Source: Pseudarthrobacter sp. NBSH8 (lineage in GTDB: Bacteria > Actinomycetota > Actinomycetes > Actinomycetales > Micrococcaceae). From it: DNA of 64,000 bases. The translations under genes were made by a program, and so were the position numbers. Of this stretch, positions 45,480 to 53,635 are shown piece by piece. Each line of letters starts with the position of its first letter. The first letter of the stretch is position 1. The notes below the pieces were generated by a model. The model made no database searches. It saw only the letters and a program-made list of their open reading frames with translations, and had not been told where the DNA came from. The stretch spans positions 2,604,001 to 2,668,000 of the forward strand of contig NZ_CP043178.1 in the NCBI RefSeq assembly GCF_014217545.1. The letters run 5' to 3'.

Positions 45480-46880
45480 ATGACCGGTTCCACCCCGCCC
45501 GCAACCACGGACCCGCGCATCAGCACCGACACCGTTCCGCACTGGCCGGCTCCCTTCGCCGGCAGGCCCATCAACGCCACCGTGACGGTGCCTGGTTCCA
45601 AGTCCCTGACCAACAGGTTCCTGGTCCTGGCTGCGCTGGCTGACGGGCCGTCCCGTCTCCGCGCACCCCTGCATTCCCGGGACTCCGCCCTGATGATCGA
45701 GGCCCTCCGCCAGCTCGGTGCCACCATCACTGAGGTGCCCGGCGACGGAGCATTCGGGCCGGACCTTGAGGTCACGCCGCTGAGCCAGGAGGCGCCGTCG
45801 TCGACGACGCACATTGATTGCGGCCTCGCCGGAACAGTGATGCGTTTTGTTCCGCCGCTGGCGGCTCTGCGCAACGGCGTGAGCGTGTTCGACGGCGATC
45901 CCCACGCCCGGAAGCGCCCCATGGGCACCATCATCGAGGCCCTGAGAGCCCTCGGAGTGGCCCTGACCGCGGACGACGGCGGGACCCCCTCGTCACTGCC
46001 GTTCACCGTTGAAGGCACCGGGCAAGTCCGGGGCGGCCACCTAGTGATCGACGCCAGCGCCTCATCCCAGTTTGTCTCCGCCCTCCTGCTGGTCGGCGCC
46101 AGGTTTACCGACGGACTCCACCTGGAGCACGTGGGCAAACCCGTGCCCAGCCTGGACCACATCAACATGACGGTTGCCGTACTTCGCGGCGTCGGCGTGA
46201 CCGTGGACGATTCCCTGCCGAATCACTGGGTGGTGGCCCCGGGCCCTATCCATGCTTTTGATCAGCGCATCGAGCAGGATCTCTCCAACGCCGGCCCGTT
46301 CCTGGCCGCAGCATTGGCCTCCGGCGGCACCGTCCGCATCCCGGACTGGCCCGCCGGCACCACCCAGGTGGGGGACCTCTGGCGCAGCATCCTGGCGGAC
46401 ATGGGCGCGGACGTCAGCCTGGCTGACGGCGTCCTCACCGTCACCGGCGGGCCAGAGATCAAGGGCGCGGATTTTGACGAAACCAGCGAGCTCGCCCCCA
46501 CCGTGGCGGCCCTCTGCGCCCTGGCCGCCGGACCTTCACGGCTGACCGGCATCGCGCACCTGCGCGGCCACGAGACGGACCGGCTGGCCGCGCTCGTCAC
46601 CGAAATCAACCGCCTCGGCGGCGACGCGGAAGAGACCAGCGACGGCCTCGTGATCCGCCCGGCCAAGCTGCACGCCGGCGTCGTCCACAGTTACGCGGAC
46701 CATAGGATGGCCACTGCCGGCGCCATCCTCGGCCTCGCAGTTCCGGGCATCGAGGTCCAGGACATCGCCACCACGGCCAAGACCATGCCGGAATTCCCGC
46801 AGATGTGGGCGGACATGCTCGCCCAGGGCGCGTCCGCCGGCGACGCCACGGAAGGTTCCGCTGGTGGCACGCAGCACTGA
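45480..46880 (+). CDS. aroA: 3-phosphoshikimate 1-carboxyvinyltransferase (EPSP synthase)
   Basis: Shikimate-pathway enzyme joining PEP and shikimate-3-phosphate, 466 residues. Motifs: PGSKSLTNRFLVLAAL (phosphate site), DCGLAGTVMRFVPPLAAL (PEP site variant), LVIDASASSQFVSALLL (SxQ site) and a late ADHRMATAGA with catalytic residues. An N-terminal extension of about 25 residues precedes the fold. The sixth base after the DoxX stop is already the first base of aroA. The aroA-rsgA-hisN series next to sigR-rsrA is a conserved actinobacterial neighbourhood. Confidence 0.95.
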   Translation: MTGSTPPATTDPRISTDTVPHWPAPFAGRPINATVTVPGSKSLTNRFLVLAALADGPSRLRAPLHSRDSALMIEALRQLGATITEVPGDGAFGPDLEVTPLSQEAPSSTTHIDCGLAGTVMRFVPPLAALRNGVSVFDGDPHARKRPMGTIIEALRALGVALTADDGGTPSSLPFTVEGTGQVRGGHLVIDASASSQFVSALLLVGARFTDGLHLEHVGKPVPSLDHINMTVAVLRGVGVTVDDSLPNHWVVAPGPIHAFDQRIEQDLSNAGPFLAAALASGGTVRIPDWPAGTTQVGDLWRSILADMGADVSLADGVLTVTGGPEIKGADFDETSELAPTVAALCALAAGPSRLTGIAHLRGHETDRLAALVTEINRLGGDAEETSDGLVIRPAKLHAGVVHSYADHRMATAGAILGLAVPGIEVQDIATTAKTMPEFPQMWADMLAQGASAGDATEGSAGGTQH

Positions 46881-47979
46881 TTCCTGGGACGAGTCCGACG
46901 TCCGGATCCGGCCCAGCAAAAAGGGCTCGCGGCCGCGCACGAAGGACCGCCCCAGCCACGACGACGCCGTCACGGGCCGCATCATTACCGTGGACCGCGG
47001 CCGGTACACCGCCGTCGTCGGTGAGGACTCGGGCGACGAACGGATCATCATCGCCGCGAGGGCCCGCGAACTGCGCCGCTCCCCCGTGGTGGCCGGCGAC
47101 TTCGTCTCCCTTGTAGGCGATGTGTCCGGGGAGCCCGACACCCTGGCCCGGCTGGTCCGGATCCAGGACCGCAGGACCTTGCTGCGCCGCAGCGCCGATG
47201 ACACTGATCCGATCGAGCGTGCGGTGGTGGCCAATGCCGATCAGCTGGTGGTGGTGGTGGCCGCCGCGAACCCGGAGCCACGCACCGGCTTCATTGACCG
47301 CGCCCTGGTGGCCGCGTACGACGCCGGCATCGAGCCGCTGCTGCTCGTAACCAAGGCGGATGTCAAGGATCCCGCGGAACTGTTGGCCAACTATGAGCAC
47401 CTCGACTTCCCGGTGATCATCAGCCGTACGTCGGACTCCGAGGCCTCAGGTATCGATGCCCGCTCCGATGACGGCCTCTCTGCCCGCCTGGACGGAGACG
47501 CGGTCTCGCAACTCCGCGCGTACCTCGAGGGCAAGGTCTCGGTGATGCTGGGCCATTCCGGCGTGGGCAAATCCACCATGGTCAATGCGCTCACCGGGGC
47601 CGAACGGGCTACCGGTGGCGTGAACGCGGTGACCGGCCGCGGCCGCCACACGTCGTCGTCGGCCCTTGCCCTGAAACTGACCGGCGCCCCCGCCGGTAGC
47701 TGGATCATCGACACCCCTGGCATCCGCTCGTTCGGCCTGGCCCACGTGGATCCGGACCGGATACTAAGGTCCTTCCCGGACCTGGAACCGGGCACGGATG
47801 CCTGCGAGCGTGGTTGCAAGCACAACACCGCGGCCGTCAACTGCGGCGTGGATGCCTGGGTGGCGGCCGGTCAAGCGGGCCCCACCGGCCCGGCCCGGCT
47901 CGCGTCCCTGCGGCGGCTGCTCGGCACTGATCCGCGCCTGGTGGGCCAGGAAACCAAGGAACTGGGCAGCATCGGCTAG
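46864..47979 (+). CDS. rsgA: Ribosome small-subunit GTPase RsgA
   Basis: Circularly permuted GTPase for 30S ribosome maturation, 371 residues. An N-terminal OB-fold (about 35-105) is followed by permuted motifs: TKAD (G4, about 163-166), GHSGVGKST (G1, 230-238) and DTPGIRSFGL (G3), then a zinc-knuckle CERGCKHNTAAVNC. The GTG start lies inside the end of aroA (17-bp overlap). Confidence 0.95.
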   Translation: MARSTDSWDESDVRIRPSKKGSRPRTKDRPSHDDAVTGRIITVDRGRYTAVVGEDSGDERIIIAARARELRRSPVVAGDFVSLVGDVSGEPDTLARLVRIQDRRTLLRRSADDTDPIERAVVANADQLVVVVAAANPEPRTGFIDRALVAAYDAGIEPLLLVTKADVKDPAELLANYEHLDFPVIISRTSDSEASGIDARSDDGLSARLDGDAVSQLRAYLEGKVSVMLGHSGVGKSTMVNALTGAERATGGVNAVTGRGRHTSSSALALKLTGAPAGSWIIDTPGIRSFGLAHVDPDRILRSFPDLEPGTDACERGCKHNTAAVNCGVDAWVAAGQAGPTGPARLASLRRLLGTDPRLVGQETKELGSIG

Positions 47980-48033
47980 GGGCCAAAAGCCGACGTCCCC
48001 AACCCCACGGCCCGGAGACGGTAGTTTGGAACC

Positions 48034-48846
48034 ATGATCCAACCCGCTTCGAGCTACAACGATGACCTGCGCCTTGCCCATGTGCTGGCAGATTCCGTGG
48101 ACGACCAGACCATGAGCCGCTTCAAGGCACTGGACCTCCGCATCGAGACCAAGCCGGACCTGACGCCGGTAACGGACGCGGACAAGTCCGCGGAGGAAGC
48201 CATCCGCGGCCAGCTGTCCCGCTCGCGTCCCCGCGACGCCGTGCTGGGCGAGGAATTCGGCAGTTCGGGCCATGGCTCCCGCCGCTGGATCATTGATCCC
48301 ATCGACGGCACCAAGAACTTTGTCCGCGGCGTCCCGGTGTGGGCCACCCTGATAGCCCTCGTGGACGAAGGTGAACCCGTGGTAGGAGTGGTCAGTGCCC
48401 CCGCGCTGGGCAAGCGCTGGTGGGCCGCCAAGGGTTCCGGCGCCTACATGGGCAAGTCCCTCGCCGCGGCAACGCGGCTCCGGGTCTCGGACGTCTCCAA
48501 GCTTTCGGATGCCTCCCTGTCCTACTCCAGCCTGGGCGGCTGGAAGGAACGCGGCAACCTGGATGAATTCCTGGGACTGACCGAAGACGTGTGGCGTACA
48601 CGCGCCTACGGCGATTTCTGGTCCTACTGCATGGTGGCCGAAGGTGCCGTGGACATCGCCTGCGAGCCCGAACTGAACCTCTACGACATGGCTGCCCTCG
48701 TGCCCATCGTGGTGGAAGCCGGCGGCCGCTTCACCTCTCTGGAGGGACAGGACGGGCCGTTCGGCGGAAACGCCCTGGCCACGAACTCCATCCTGCACTC
48801 AGAGGTGCTCAAGCGGCTGAACCCGGACCTGGACGATCTCCTCTAG
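48034..48846 (+). CDS. hisN: Histidinol-phosphatase of the inositol-monophosphatase family
   Basis: 270-residue IMPase-fold phosphatase. Metal-site motifs are EEFGS (near residue 71), [18 protein letters not shown], and the late [14 protein letters not shown]. In actinobacteria, this position after aroA-rsgA corresponds to HisN, which dephosphorylates L-histidinol phosphate, the step missing from the main his cluster. An inositol-phosphatase role is an alternative. Confidence 0.88.
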   Translation: MIQPASSYNDDLRLAHVLADSVDDQTMSRFKALDLRIETKPDLTPVTDADKSAEEAIRGQLSRSRPRDAVLGEEFGSSGHGSRRWIIDPIDGTKNFVRGVPVWATLIALVDEGEPVVGVVSAPALGKRWWAAKGSGAYMGKSLAAATRLRVSDVSKLSDASLSYSSLGGWKERGNLDEFLGLTEDVWRTRAYGDFWSYCMVAEGAVDIACEPELNLYDMAALVPIVVEAGGRFTSLEGQDGPFGGNALATNSILHSEVLKRLNPDLDDLL

Positions 48847-48864
48847 GCACTTTCTTCGAATTAT

Positions 48865-48902
48865 CGACGGCGGATGCCTCCTCAAGGGGGCGTCCGCCGT
48901 CG
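48865..48902 (+). terminator. Intrinsic terminator after hisN
   Basis: A 14-bp stem (48865-48878 with 48889-48902, one G-U pair) with a 10-base loop, starting 18 bases after the hisN stop and followed by TATCTT. It separates hisN from the riboswitch-controlled gene. Confidence 0.8.
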
Positions 48903-49002
48903 TATCTTCGACAAATGCGCGGTTCCTCAAACGCGCGTAACAAAGTCCTTAACATTGGGCTGGCTTCCTTTCTGCAGCGGCAGATGTTCTACGCTCTTAA
49001 CA

Positions 49003-49115
49003 GGTCACGAGTGCCAGCGCTAAACCCCGGTTTGCTGGCCGGCAACCCTCCATTCGCGGTGGGGTGCCCCGGGTGACGACCAGGCCGGTCCGGAATGGAC
49101 ACGGCAAGCGCGGAT
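49003..49115 (+). ncRNA. SAM-IV riboswitch
   Basis: The sequence follows the SAM-IV consensus almost base for base: GGTCACGAGTGCCAGCG, then AAACCCCGGTTTGCTGGCCG, GCAACCCTCC, CGCGGTGGGGTGCCCCGGGT and the late GGCAAGCGCGG that forms the pseudoknot. It senses S-adenosylmethionine and lies ahead of the class-V aminotransferase-like gene at 49152. A hairpin at 49097-49133 followed by TTTT overlaps its 3' edge and may be the expression platform. SAM-IV is essentially restricted to actinobacteria. Confidence 0.93.
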
Positions 49116-49151
49116 TCCCGGTGCCGGGTGTCCTTTTAGAGTGAGGTCTCC

Positions 49152-50576
49152 GTGACAACTGCCACCGTCTCCCCCAACAGTGTTTCCCCCAGCAACGCCG
49201 CTGCACTGTTCAACGATGCCGCTACCATCGCCGGGCGGCCCCTTTCCGCCGTCACCGGCGCGGAAATCCAGGCACCGTTGATCCAGGGCGGTCATGTCCG
49301 CTACGCAAATCTGGACTACGGCGCATCCGCTCCTGCCCTCTCCGTGGTGTCCGCCTACCTCAACGAGATCCTGCCGTTCTACGCCAGCGTCCACCGAGGC
49401 GCGGGCTTTGCGTCCCAGATCAGCACCTCCGTGTACGAGAACGCCCGGAACGTCGTCCGCGACTTTGTGGGCGGGCGCCCGGACGACTCCGTCATCTTCA
49501 CCCGGAACACCACCGACTCGCTGAACCTGCTGGCGGGTTGCCTGCCGGCGACGGACGGACGGCCGCATGGCGATGTCCTTTATTTGGACATCGAGCACCA
49601 CGCCAACCTCCTGCCGTGGCAGGGCGTCCCGCACCGCAGCGTCGTCGCCGCGGACACCATCGTAGGGACCCTTGAGGTCCTGCGCGCCGAACTTGAGCAG
49701 GGCAACGTCAGTCTCCTCGCGGTCACGGGCGCCTCCAACGTCACCGGGGAGATCCTCCCGGTCAAGGCCCTGGCCGCCCTCGCCCATGAGTACGGGGCGC
49801 GGATCGTGGTGGACGCCGCGCAGTTGGCGCCGCACCGGCGCATCAATATCAGCACCGACGACGTCGACTACCTCGCCTTCTCCGGCCACAAGCTCTACGC
49901 GCCCTTCGGCTCCGGGGTCCTGGTGGGCCGCGCGGACTGGCTCGACGCCGGTACTCCCCACCTTGCCGGCGGCGGCGCCGTCCGCGAGGCCAAGCTCGAC
50001 GGCGTCAGCTGGGCCACCGGCCCGGCCCGGCACGAGGGCGGCTCCCCCAACGTCCTGGGTGCGGCCACCCTGGCACGCGCCACCCAGGTCATCGCATCCT
50101 TGGACCAGGACCACTGGCACGCCCACGAAGCGGCCATCCGGTCATTCCTGGTGGACGGGCTCGGGAAGATCGACGGCGTCACCGTGCACCAGATCTTCTC
50201 GGATACGGACGCCGAAACCGGCACCATCGGTGTGGTGAACTTCTCCGTGGCAGGATACGACGCGGGCCTCGTGGCCGCCTACCTGTCGGCCGAGCACGGA
50301 GTTGGCCTCCGGGACGGCCGCTTTTGCGCGCACCCACTCCTCAAGCGCCTCGGCCTTCCCTCCGGTTCGCTGCGGGCCAGCTTCGGCGTAGGCTCCCGAC
50401 TGGAGGACGCCCAACGGCTCCTCGCAGGCCTGGAACAGCTCCGCCGGACCGGACTGGGCTGGGACTACGTGGTGGACGCGGGCCGCTGGGTTCCGGCTAA
50501 CGACACCCGCACCTACCCGCATTGGGCGCCCAACACGCCGGGCACGGCAGGCGCGGCTCCATGCCTTGACGACTGA
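49152..50576 (+). CDS. Class-V aminotransferase/cysteine-desulfurase-like PLP enzyme under SAM-IV control
   Basis: 474-residue fold-type I PLP enzyme. The PLP Lys lies in AFSGHKLYAPFG, with the upstream VVDAAQLAPH Asp and EHHANLLPW segments typical of the SufS/CsdA group. A Cys sits in the loop position (GLRDGRFCAHPL), so persulfide chemistry is possible, but the loop differs from true SufS. The GTG start lies about 35 bases after a SAM-IV riboswitch, which suggests a role in sulfur amino-acid or methionine-related metabolism. The C-terminal 40 residues are an extra Pro/Thr-rich tail. No suf genes are nearby. The substrate is unknown. Confidence 0.85.
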   Translation: MTTATVSPNSVSPSNAAALFNDAATIAGRPLSAVTGAEIQAPLIQGGHVRYANLDYGASAPALSVVSAYLNEILPFYASVHRGAGFASQISTSVYENARNVVRDFVGGRPDDSVIFTRNTTDSLNLLAGCLPATDGRPHGDVLYLDIEHHANLLPWQGVPHRSVVAADTIVGTLEVLRAELEQGNVSLLAVTGASNVTGEILPVKALAALAHEYGARIVVDAAQLAPHRRINISTDDVDYLAFSGHKLYAPFGSGVLVGRADWLDAGTPHLAGGGAVREAKLDGVSWATGPARHEGGSPNVLGAATLARATQVIASLDQDHWHAHEAAIRSFLVDGLGKIDGVTVHQIFSDTDAETGTIGVVNFSVAGYDAGLVAAYLSAEHGVGLRDGRFCAHPLLKRLGLPSGSLRASFGVGSRLEDAQRLLAGLEQLRRTGLGWDYVVDAGRWVPANDTRTYPHWAPNTPGTAGAAPCLDD

Positions 50577-50682
50577 CTGAGCCTTTCGTCCTGTACTTCC
50601 TGACCTGACGGCCACCCACCGGGTGGAGGCCTATACGGTAAATTCGAAGGATACCGATGGGCGCAGTTGAAGGAGGCCGCAC

Positions 50683-51441
50683 GTGGCACGGGGTGGCCCC
50701 AGGCTTGAGCAAGGACGCCGTCTGGAACTCGGACAGAGTTTCCAGGACGGCGGCGAACATTACCAGCGCGTACGCCCTGGCTACCCCGCCGAAGCAGCGG
50801 ACTGGCTGATCCCTTCCGGAGCCAGGGACGCTGTGGACGTGGGCGCCGGGACCGGCAAGTTCACCGCCCTGCTGCTGGAACGCGGCCTGGCGGTTTCCGC
50901 CGTGGACCCGTCCCCGGACATGCTGGACCAGCTGCGGGCACACTACCCGGGGGTTTACGCGACCCAGGGGACCGCAGAGGGCACCGGCCTCGCTGACTCC
51001 TCGTTCGACGTCGCGAGCGTTGCGCAGGCCTGGCACTGGTGCGATCCGCTGCCCGCGAGCACCGAACTGGCGCGGATCCTGCGGCCCGGCGGAACGCTGG
51101 GGCTGATCTGGAACCAGCTGGACACGTCTGTTCCGTGGGTGCACCGGTTGTCCCGCATCATGCATGCGGGCGACGTCTACAAGCCCGGATTCCGACCGGT
51201 GGTGGGCCCGGAGTTTGAAGGCCTCGAAAGCCATGTGGCGCGGTGGGAGGACAGCCTCAGCACGGCGGACATCATGGAACTGACGAAGACCCGCAGCTAC
51301 TACCTGCGCGCCGGCGAAGCCACCCGCAGCAAGGTCCTGGCCAATCTGGACTGGTATCTGCACGAGCATCTGGGGCACGCCGTGGAAGAGGACATCAGCC
51401 TGCCGTACCTGACGCTGACGTGGCGGGCAGCGAAGGCGTGA
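50683..51441 (+). CDS. Class I SAM-dependent methyltransferase
   Basis: 252-residue Rossmann-fold methyltransferase. The SAM motif is DVGAGTGKFTALLL, followed by VDPSPDMLDQLR and the post-motif DSSFDVASVAQAWHWCDP. It resembles the UbiE/Trans-aconitate-type methyltransferase_11 group. The GTG start is preceded by GAAGGAGG. It is the next gene after the SAM-riboswitch enzyme, so it may share its transcript, but a 106-bp gap separates them. The substrate is unknown. Confidence 0.85.
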   Translation: MARGGPRLEQGRRLELGQSFQDGGEHYQRVRPGYPAEAADWLIPSGARDAVDVGAGTGKFTALLLERGLAVSAVDPSPDMLDQLRAHYPGVYATQGTAEGTGLADSSFDVASVAQAWHWCDPLPASTELARILRPGGTLGLIWNQLDTSVPWVHRLSRIMHAGDVYKPGFRPVVGPEFEGLESHVARWEDSLSTADIMELTKTRSYYLRAGEATRSKVLANLDWYLHEHLGHAVEEDISLPYLTLTWRAAKA

Positions 51442-51472
51442 GGGGCGCAGACCACCGGGTAGGCTTGGAGGC

Positions 51473-52186
51473 GTGAAGACCAGCGCGCCCTCCTCCTCGA
51501 TCGAGGACTACGTCAAGGTCATCTACGGCTTCACGGAGTGGCAGGATAAACCAATTACGTCCTCCCAGCTCGCGCAGCGCCTGGGGGTGGCCAATTCTTC
51601 GGTCTCAGAGATGGTCCGCAAGCTCAAGGACCAGGGCCTGGTGGACCACAAGCCCTACAGCGCCATCACCCTCACGGACTCCGGTGTCCGGCTGGCACTG
51701 TCCATGGTGCGCCGGCACCGGCTTATTGAGACCTACCTCGTCCAGGAGTTCGGCTACAGCTGGGACGAAGTCCACGACGAAGCCGAATTGCTGGAGCATG
51801 CGGTGTCGGACACGTTTATCGAGCGTATGGCGGCGAAACTCGGCAACCCGCAACGCGACCCGCACGGCGACCCGATCCCCGCCGCGGACGGCACCGTGCT
51901 GCTGCCAGAGGCCCACCTGCTCGGCGAACTCGATCCCGGGCACACCGGCCGGATCACCCGCATCAGCGACGAGAACCCGGATCTGCTGCGCTATCTTTCC
52001 GCCGAGGATATCGATCTCGATGCCGAGGTGGAGGTCGTGGGCCGCAAGCCGTTCGGCGGCGCGCTGGTGGTGCGGATCATCAGCCCCGGCAGGAAACGGG
52101 ATTACGATCTCACGGATGAGGTCACCGCTGCGCTCTGGGTCCACAGCGAGCACCCCCACACCGGCTGCACCCTCAGTGGCACCTGA
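51473..52186 (+). CDS. DtxR/MntR-family metal-dependent regulator
   Basis: 237-residue regulator with the DtxR winged-helix domain (SSIEDYVKVIYGFTEW, LAQRLGVANSSVSEMVRKL), a helical metal-binding/dimerisation domain (RRHRLIETYLVQEFGYSWDE, EAELLEHAVSD) and a C-terminal FeoA/SH3-like domain (about 150-220). The metal ligands H, E and D/C are in the usual places, closest to the MntR/SirR subgroup, so Mn2+ or Fe2+ is the likely effector. The GTG start is followed without gap by the FluC pair, so all three may be co-transcribed. Confidence 0.88.
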   Translation: MKTSAPSSSIEDYVKVIYGFTEWQDKPITSSQLAQRLGVANSSVSEMVRKLKDQGLVDHKPYSAITLTDSGVRLALSMVRRHRLIETYLVQEFGYSWDEVHDEAELLEHAVSDTFIERMAAKLGNPQRDPHGDPIPAADGTVLLPEAHLLGELDPGHTGRITRISDENPDLLRYLSAEDIDLDAEVEVVGRKPFGGALVVRIISPGRKRDYDLTDEVTAALWVHSEHPHTGCTLSGT

Positions 52187-52606
52187 ATGACGAACACCCG
52201 CGTGCCGGGATGGCAGGCCTGGCTGGCCGTTGCGATGGGCGGCCTGGCCGGAACGGAACTCCGGTACGGCCTGGGACTCGCGTTTCCGGAAACCGCGGGG
52301 ACAATGCCCTTGACCACCCTGGGAATCAATGTGGCCGGCAGCTTTGTGCTGGCCGGCCTCACCACGGTCTGGATGGCCCGGCCGCGGACGGCATTCTGGC
52401 TCCGCGCCGGCCTCGGGCCAGGACTTCTGGGCTCGTTCACCACGTTCTCAGCCGTAATTTTCTCGATTGACCAGCTGGCCACGGCCGGCGAACACCCGGT
52501 GTGGATGGCTTACCTGGGGCTGTCCCTGGCGTTGGGTCTGGGCGCCGCGGCCGGTGGCTGGCGGACCGGGCGGCTGCTCACCGACCGGCTGGAGGCAGCA
52601 TCATGA
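52187..52606 (+). CDS. crcB: Fluoride channel FluC/CrcB, first subunit
   Basis: 139-residue four-helix protein of the FluC fluoride exporter family. Conserved features are GGLAGTELRYGL, the Asn of TLGINVAGSFVLAG, and the TTFS track GLLGSFTTFSAV. The ATG directly follows the DtxR-family stop, and the stop overlaps the start of a second FluC (ATGA). Actinobacteria often carry two FluC genes whose products form a heterodimer. No fluoride riboswitch is visible upstream. Confidence 0.92.
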   Translation: MTNTRVPGWQAWLAVAMGGLAGTELRYGLGLAFPETAGTMPLTTLGINVAGSFVLAGLTTVWMARPRTAFWLRAGLGPGLLGSFTTFSAVIFSIDQLATAGEHPVWMAYLGLSLALGLGAAAGGWRTGRLLTDRLEAAS

Positions 52607-53001
52607 TGGGCGCGGTCGTGGTGGGGGTGTTCGGCGTGGCGGGCGCCCTGCTGCGCTTCGCCGTCGACAGCTGGTTCGCCCACCATTCGGGGCCCCGTGG
52701 CGCCGTGCGCTCCAGCGGGACGCCGCGGCACTGGCCGTGGGCCACGCTGACAGTCAACGTCACCGGGTGCCTGATTATCGGGCTGTCCATCGGGGTCACC
52801 GGAAGGCTCGGCCTTGCACCCGAGTGGCAGACCGCCGTCGCCACCGGCCTTGCCGGCGGCCTCACCACATTCAGCTCCTGGACCACCGCGACGGTGCGGC
52901 TGCTGAGCGAGTCGCGCTTCGGTGCCGCAGCCCTAAACGTCGGTGCCAACCTGGCCGCCGGTTTCGCCGCGGCGGCTGTGGGCATCGCACTGGCGTCGTA
53001 G
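52603..53001 (+). CDS. crcB: Fluoride channel FluC/CrcB, second subunit
   Basis: 132-residue FluC paralogue with LLRFAVDSWF, LTVNVTGCLIIGL and the TTFS track GLAGGLTTFSSW, giving four membrane helices. I choose the ATG at 52603 (MMGAVVVGVFG), overlapping the first FluC by 4 bp; a longer reading inside the first gene is not homologous. It is expected to pair with the preceding subunit in antiparallel orientation to form the F- pore. Confidence 0.92.
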   Translation: MMGAVVVGVFGVAGALLRFAVDSWFAHHSGPRGAVRSSGTPRHWPWATLTVNVTGCLIIGLSIGVTGRLGLAPEWQTAVATGLAGGLTTFSSWTTATVRLLSESRFGAAALNVGANLAAGFAAAAVGIALAS

Positions 53002-53043
53002 GACACTCTTCCGGCTTGGCCCCGTCCCGTATCGTTGACTCTG

Positions 53044-53412
53044 ATGATTAGCAGACGTGACGCGGCAATTGCCCTTGATGTACCGATGGAAATGGCCCAG
53101 CGCCATGGCATCCCCAAACGAATGACCGAGGCGGAGCTGGGCGACATCCTGGACAACCCGCCGGCATGGCTGATCCAGTCGCGGGCCAACCGGACCGGCA
53201 AGCGTCCGGTCTGGGTGCACTTGGAATGCGCCGTCTGCGGCTATGAGGAAGCGGCGCGGCCCAAGAAATGGTGGCCGGAATTCACGTATGTGGTGTGCGA
53301 GCACCATCCTCCGGAAGAGGTGCCCCCGCTGCGGGCGGGCCTTATCAGGAGCGAGTTCGACGGCGTCGGAACGCGTTTTGTGGGCATTGCGGACGTTGCA
53401 GTTCCGAACTGA
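53044..53412 (+). CDS. Small conserved protein with Cys/His zinc-ribbon-like motif
   Basis: 122-residue protein. The N-terminal part (about 1-55) looks like a helix-turn-helix (RDAAIALDVPMEMAQRHGIP, then DILDNPPAWLIQSRANR). The second part has CAVCGYEE and later VVCEHHPPEE, a CxxC plus C-x-H-H pattern that could bind zinc. It resembles conserved actinobacterial proteins of unknown function (possibly DUF5997-like). The ATG at 53044 is preferred to a TTG three codons earlier. No functional clue comes from its neighbours. Confidence 0.7.
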   Translation: MISRRDAAIALDVPMEMAQRHGIPKRMTEAELGDILDNPPAWLIQSRANRTGKRPVWVHLECAVCGYEEAARPKKWWPEFTYVVCEHHPPEEVPPLRAGLIRSEFDGVGTRFVGIADVAVPN

Positions 53413-53493
53413 TCCGGGGCATTACATTCGGGGCTGAACAGGCGTATTTTACGAAGTGGGACGCAGCCCGTCCCCCATTGTAAGGAGCACGCC

Positions 53494-53631
53494 ATGCCGG
53501 ATAAGTCACCACATCAGCAGCTGCACAAGAAACCGGTTAAAACCATCAAGGAAAAACGCGCGGAGAAGAAGGCCAAGAGCCCGATTGAAGGCCCGCAGGA
53601 CCCGGTAGCGCACCTGAAGAAGCGCCGGTAG
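53494..53631 (+). CDS. Small basic protein, 45 aa
   Basis: 45 codons beginning MPDKSPHQQLHKKPVKTIKE and ending PVAHLKKRR; highly charged and Lys-rich, probably disordered or nucleic-acid/ribosome-associated. A good AAGGAG ribosome-binding site lies 7 bases before the ATG. It is convergent with the protease gene (4-bp gap). Similar short Lys-rich proteins occur in Arthrobacter, but I cannot name it. Confidence 0.7.
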   Translation: MPDKSPHQQLHKKPVKTIKEKRAEKKAKSPIEGPQDPVAHLKKRR

Positions 53632-53635
53632 CGGT

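Noticed and set aside
47764..50126. Antisense frames opposite rsgA, hisN and the class-V enzyme
   Set aside because: Shadows of well-supported genes. One even crosses the SAM-IV riboswitch.
52080..52186. Fluoride riboswitch before the FluC pair
   Set aside because: The FluC genes follow the DtxR-family gene without a gap, and no crcB-motif sequence is visible.
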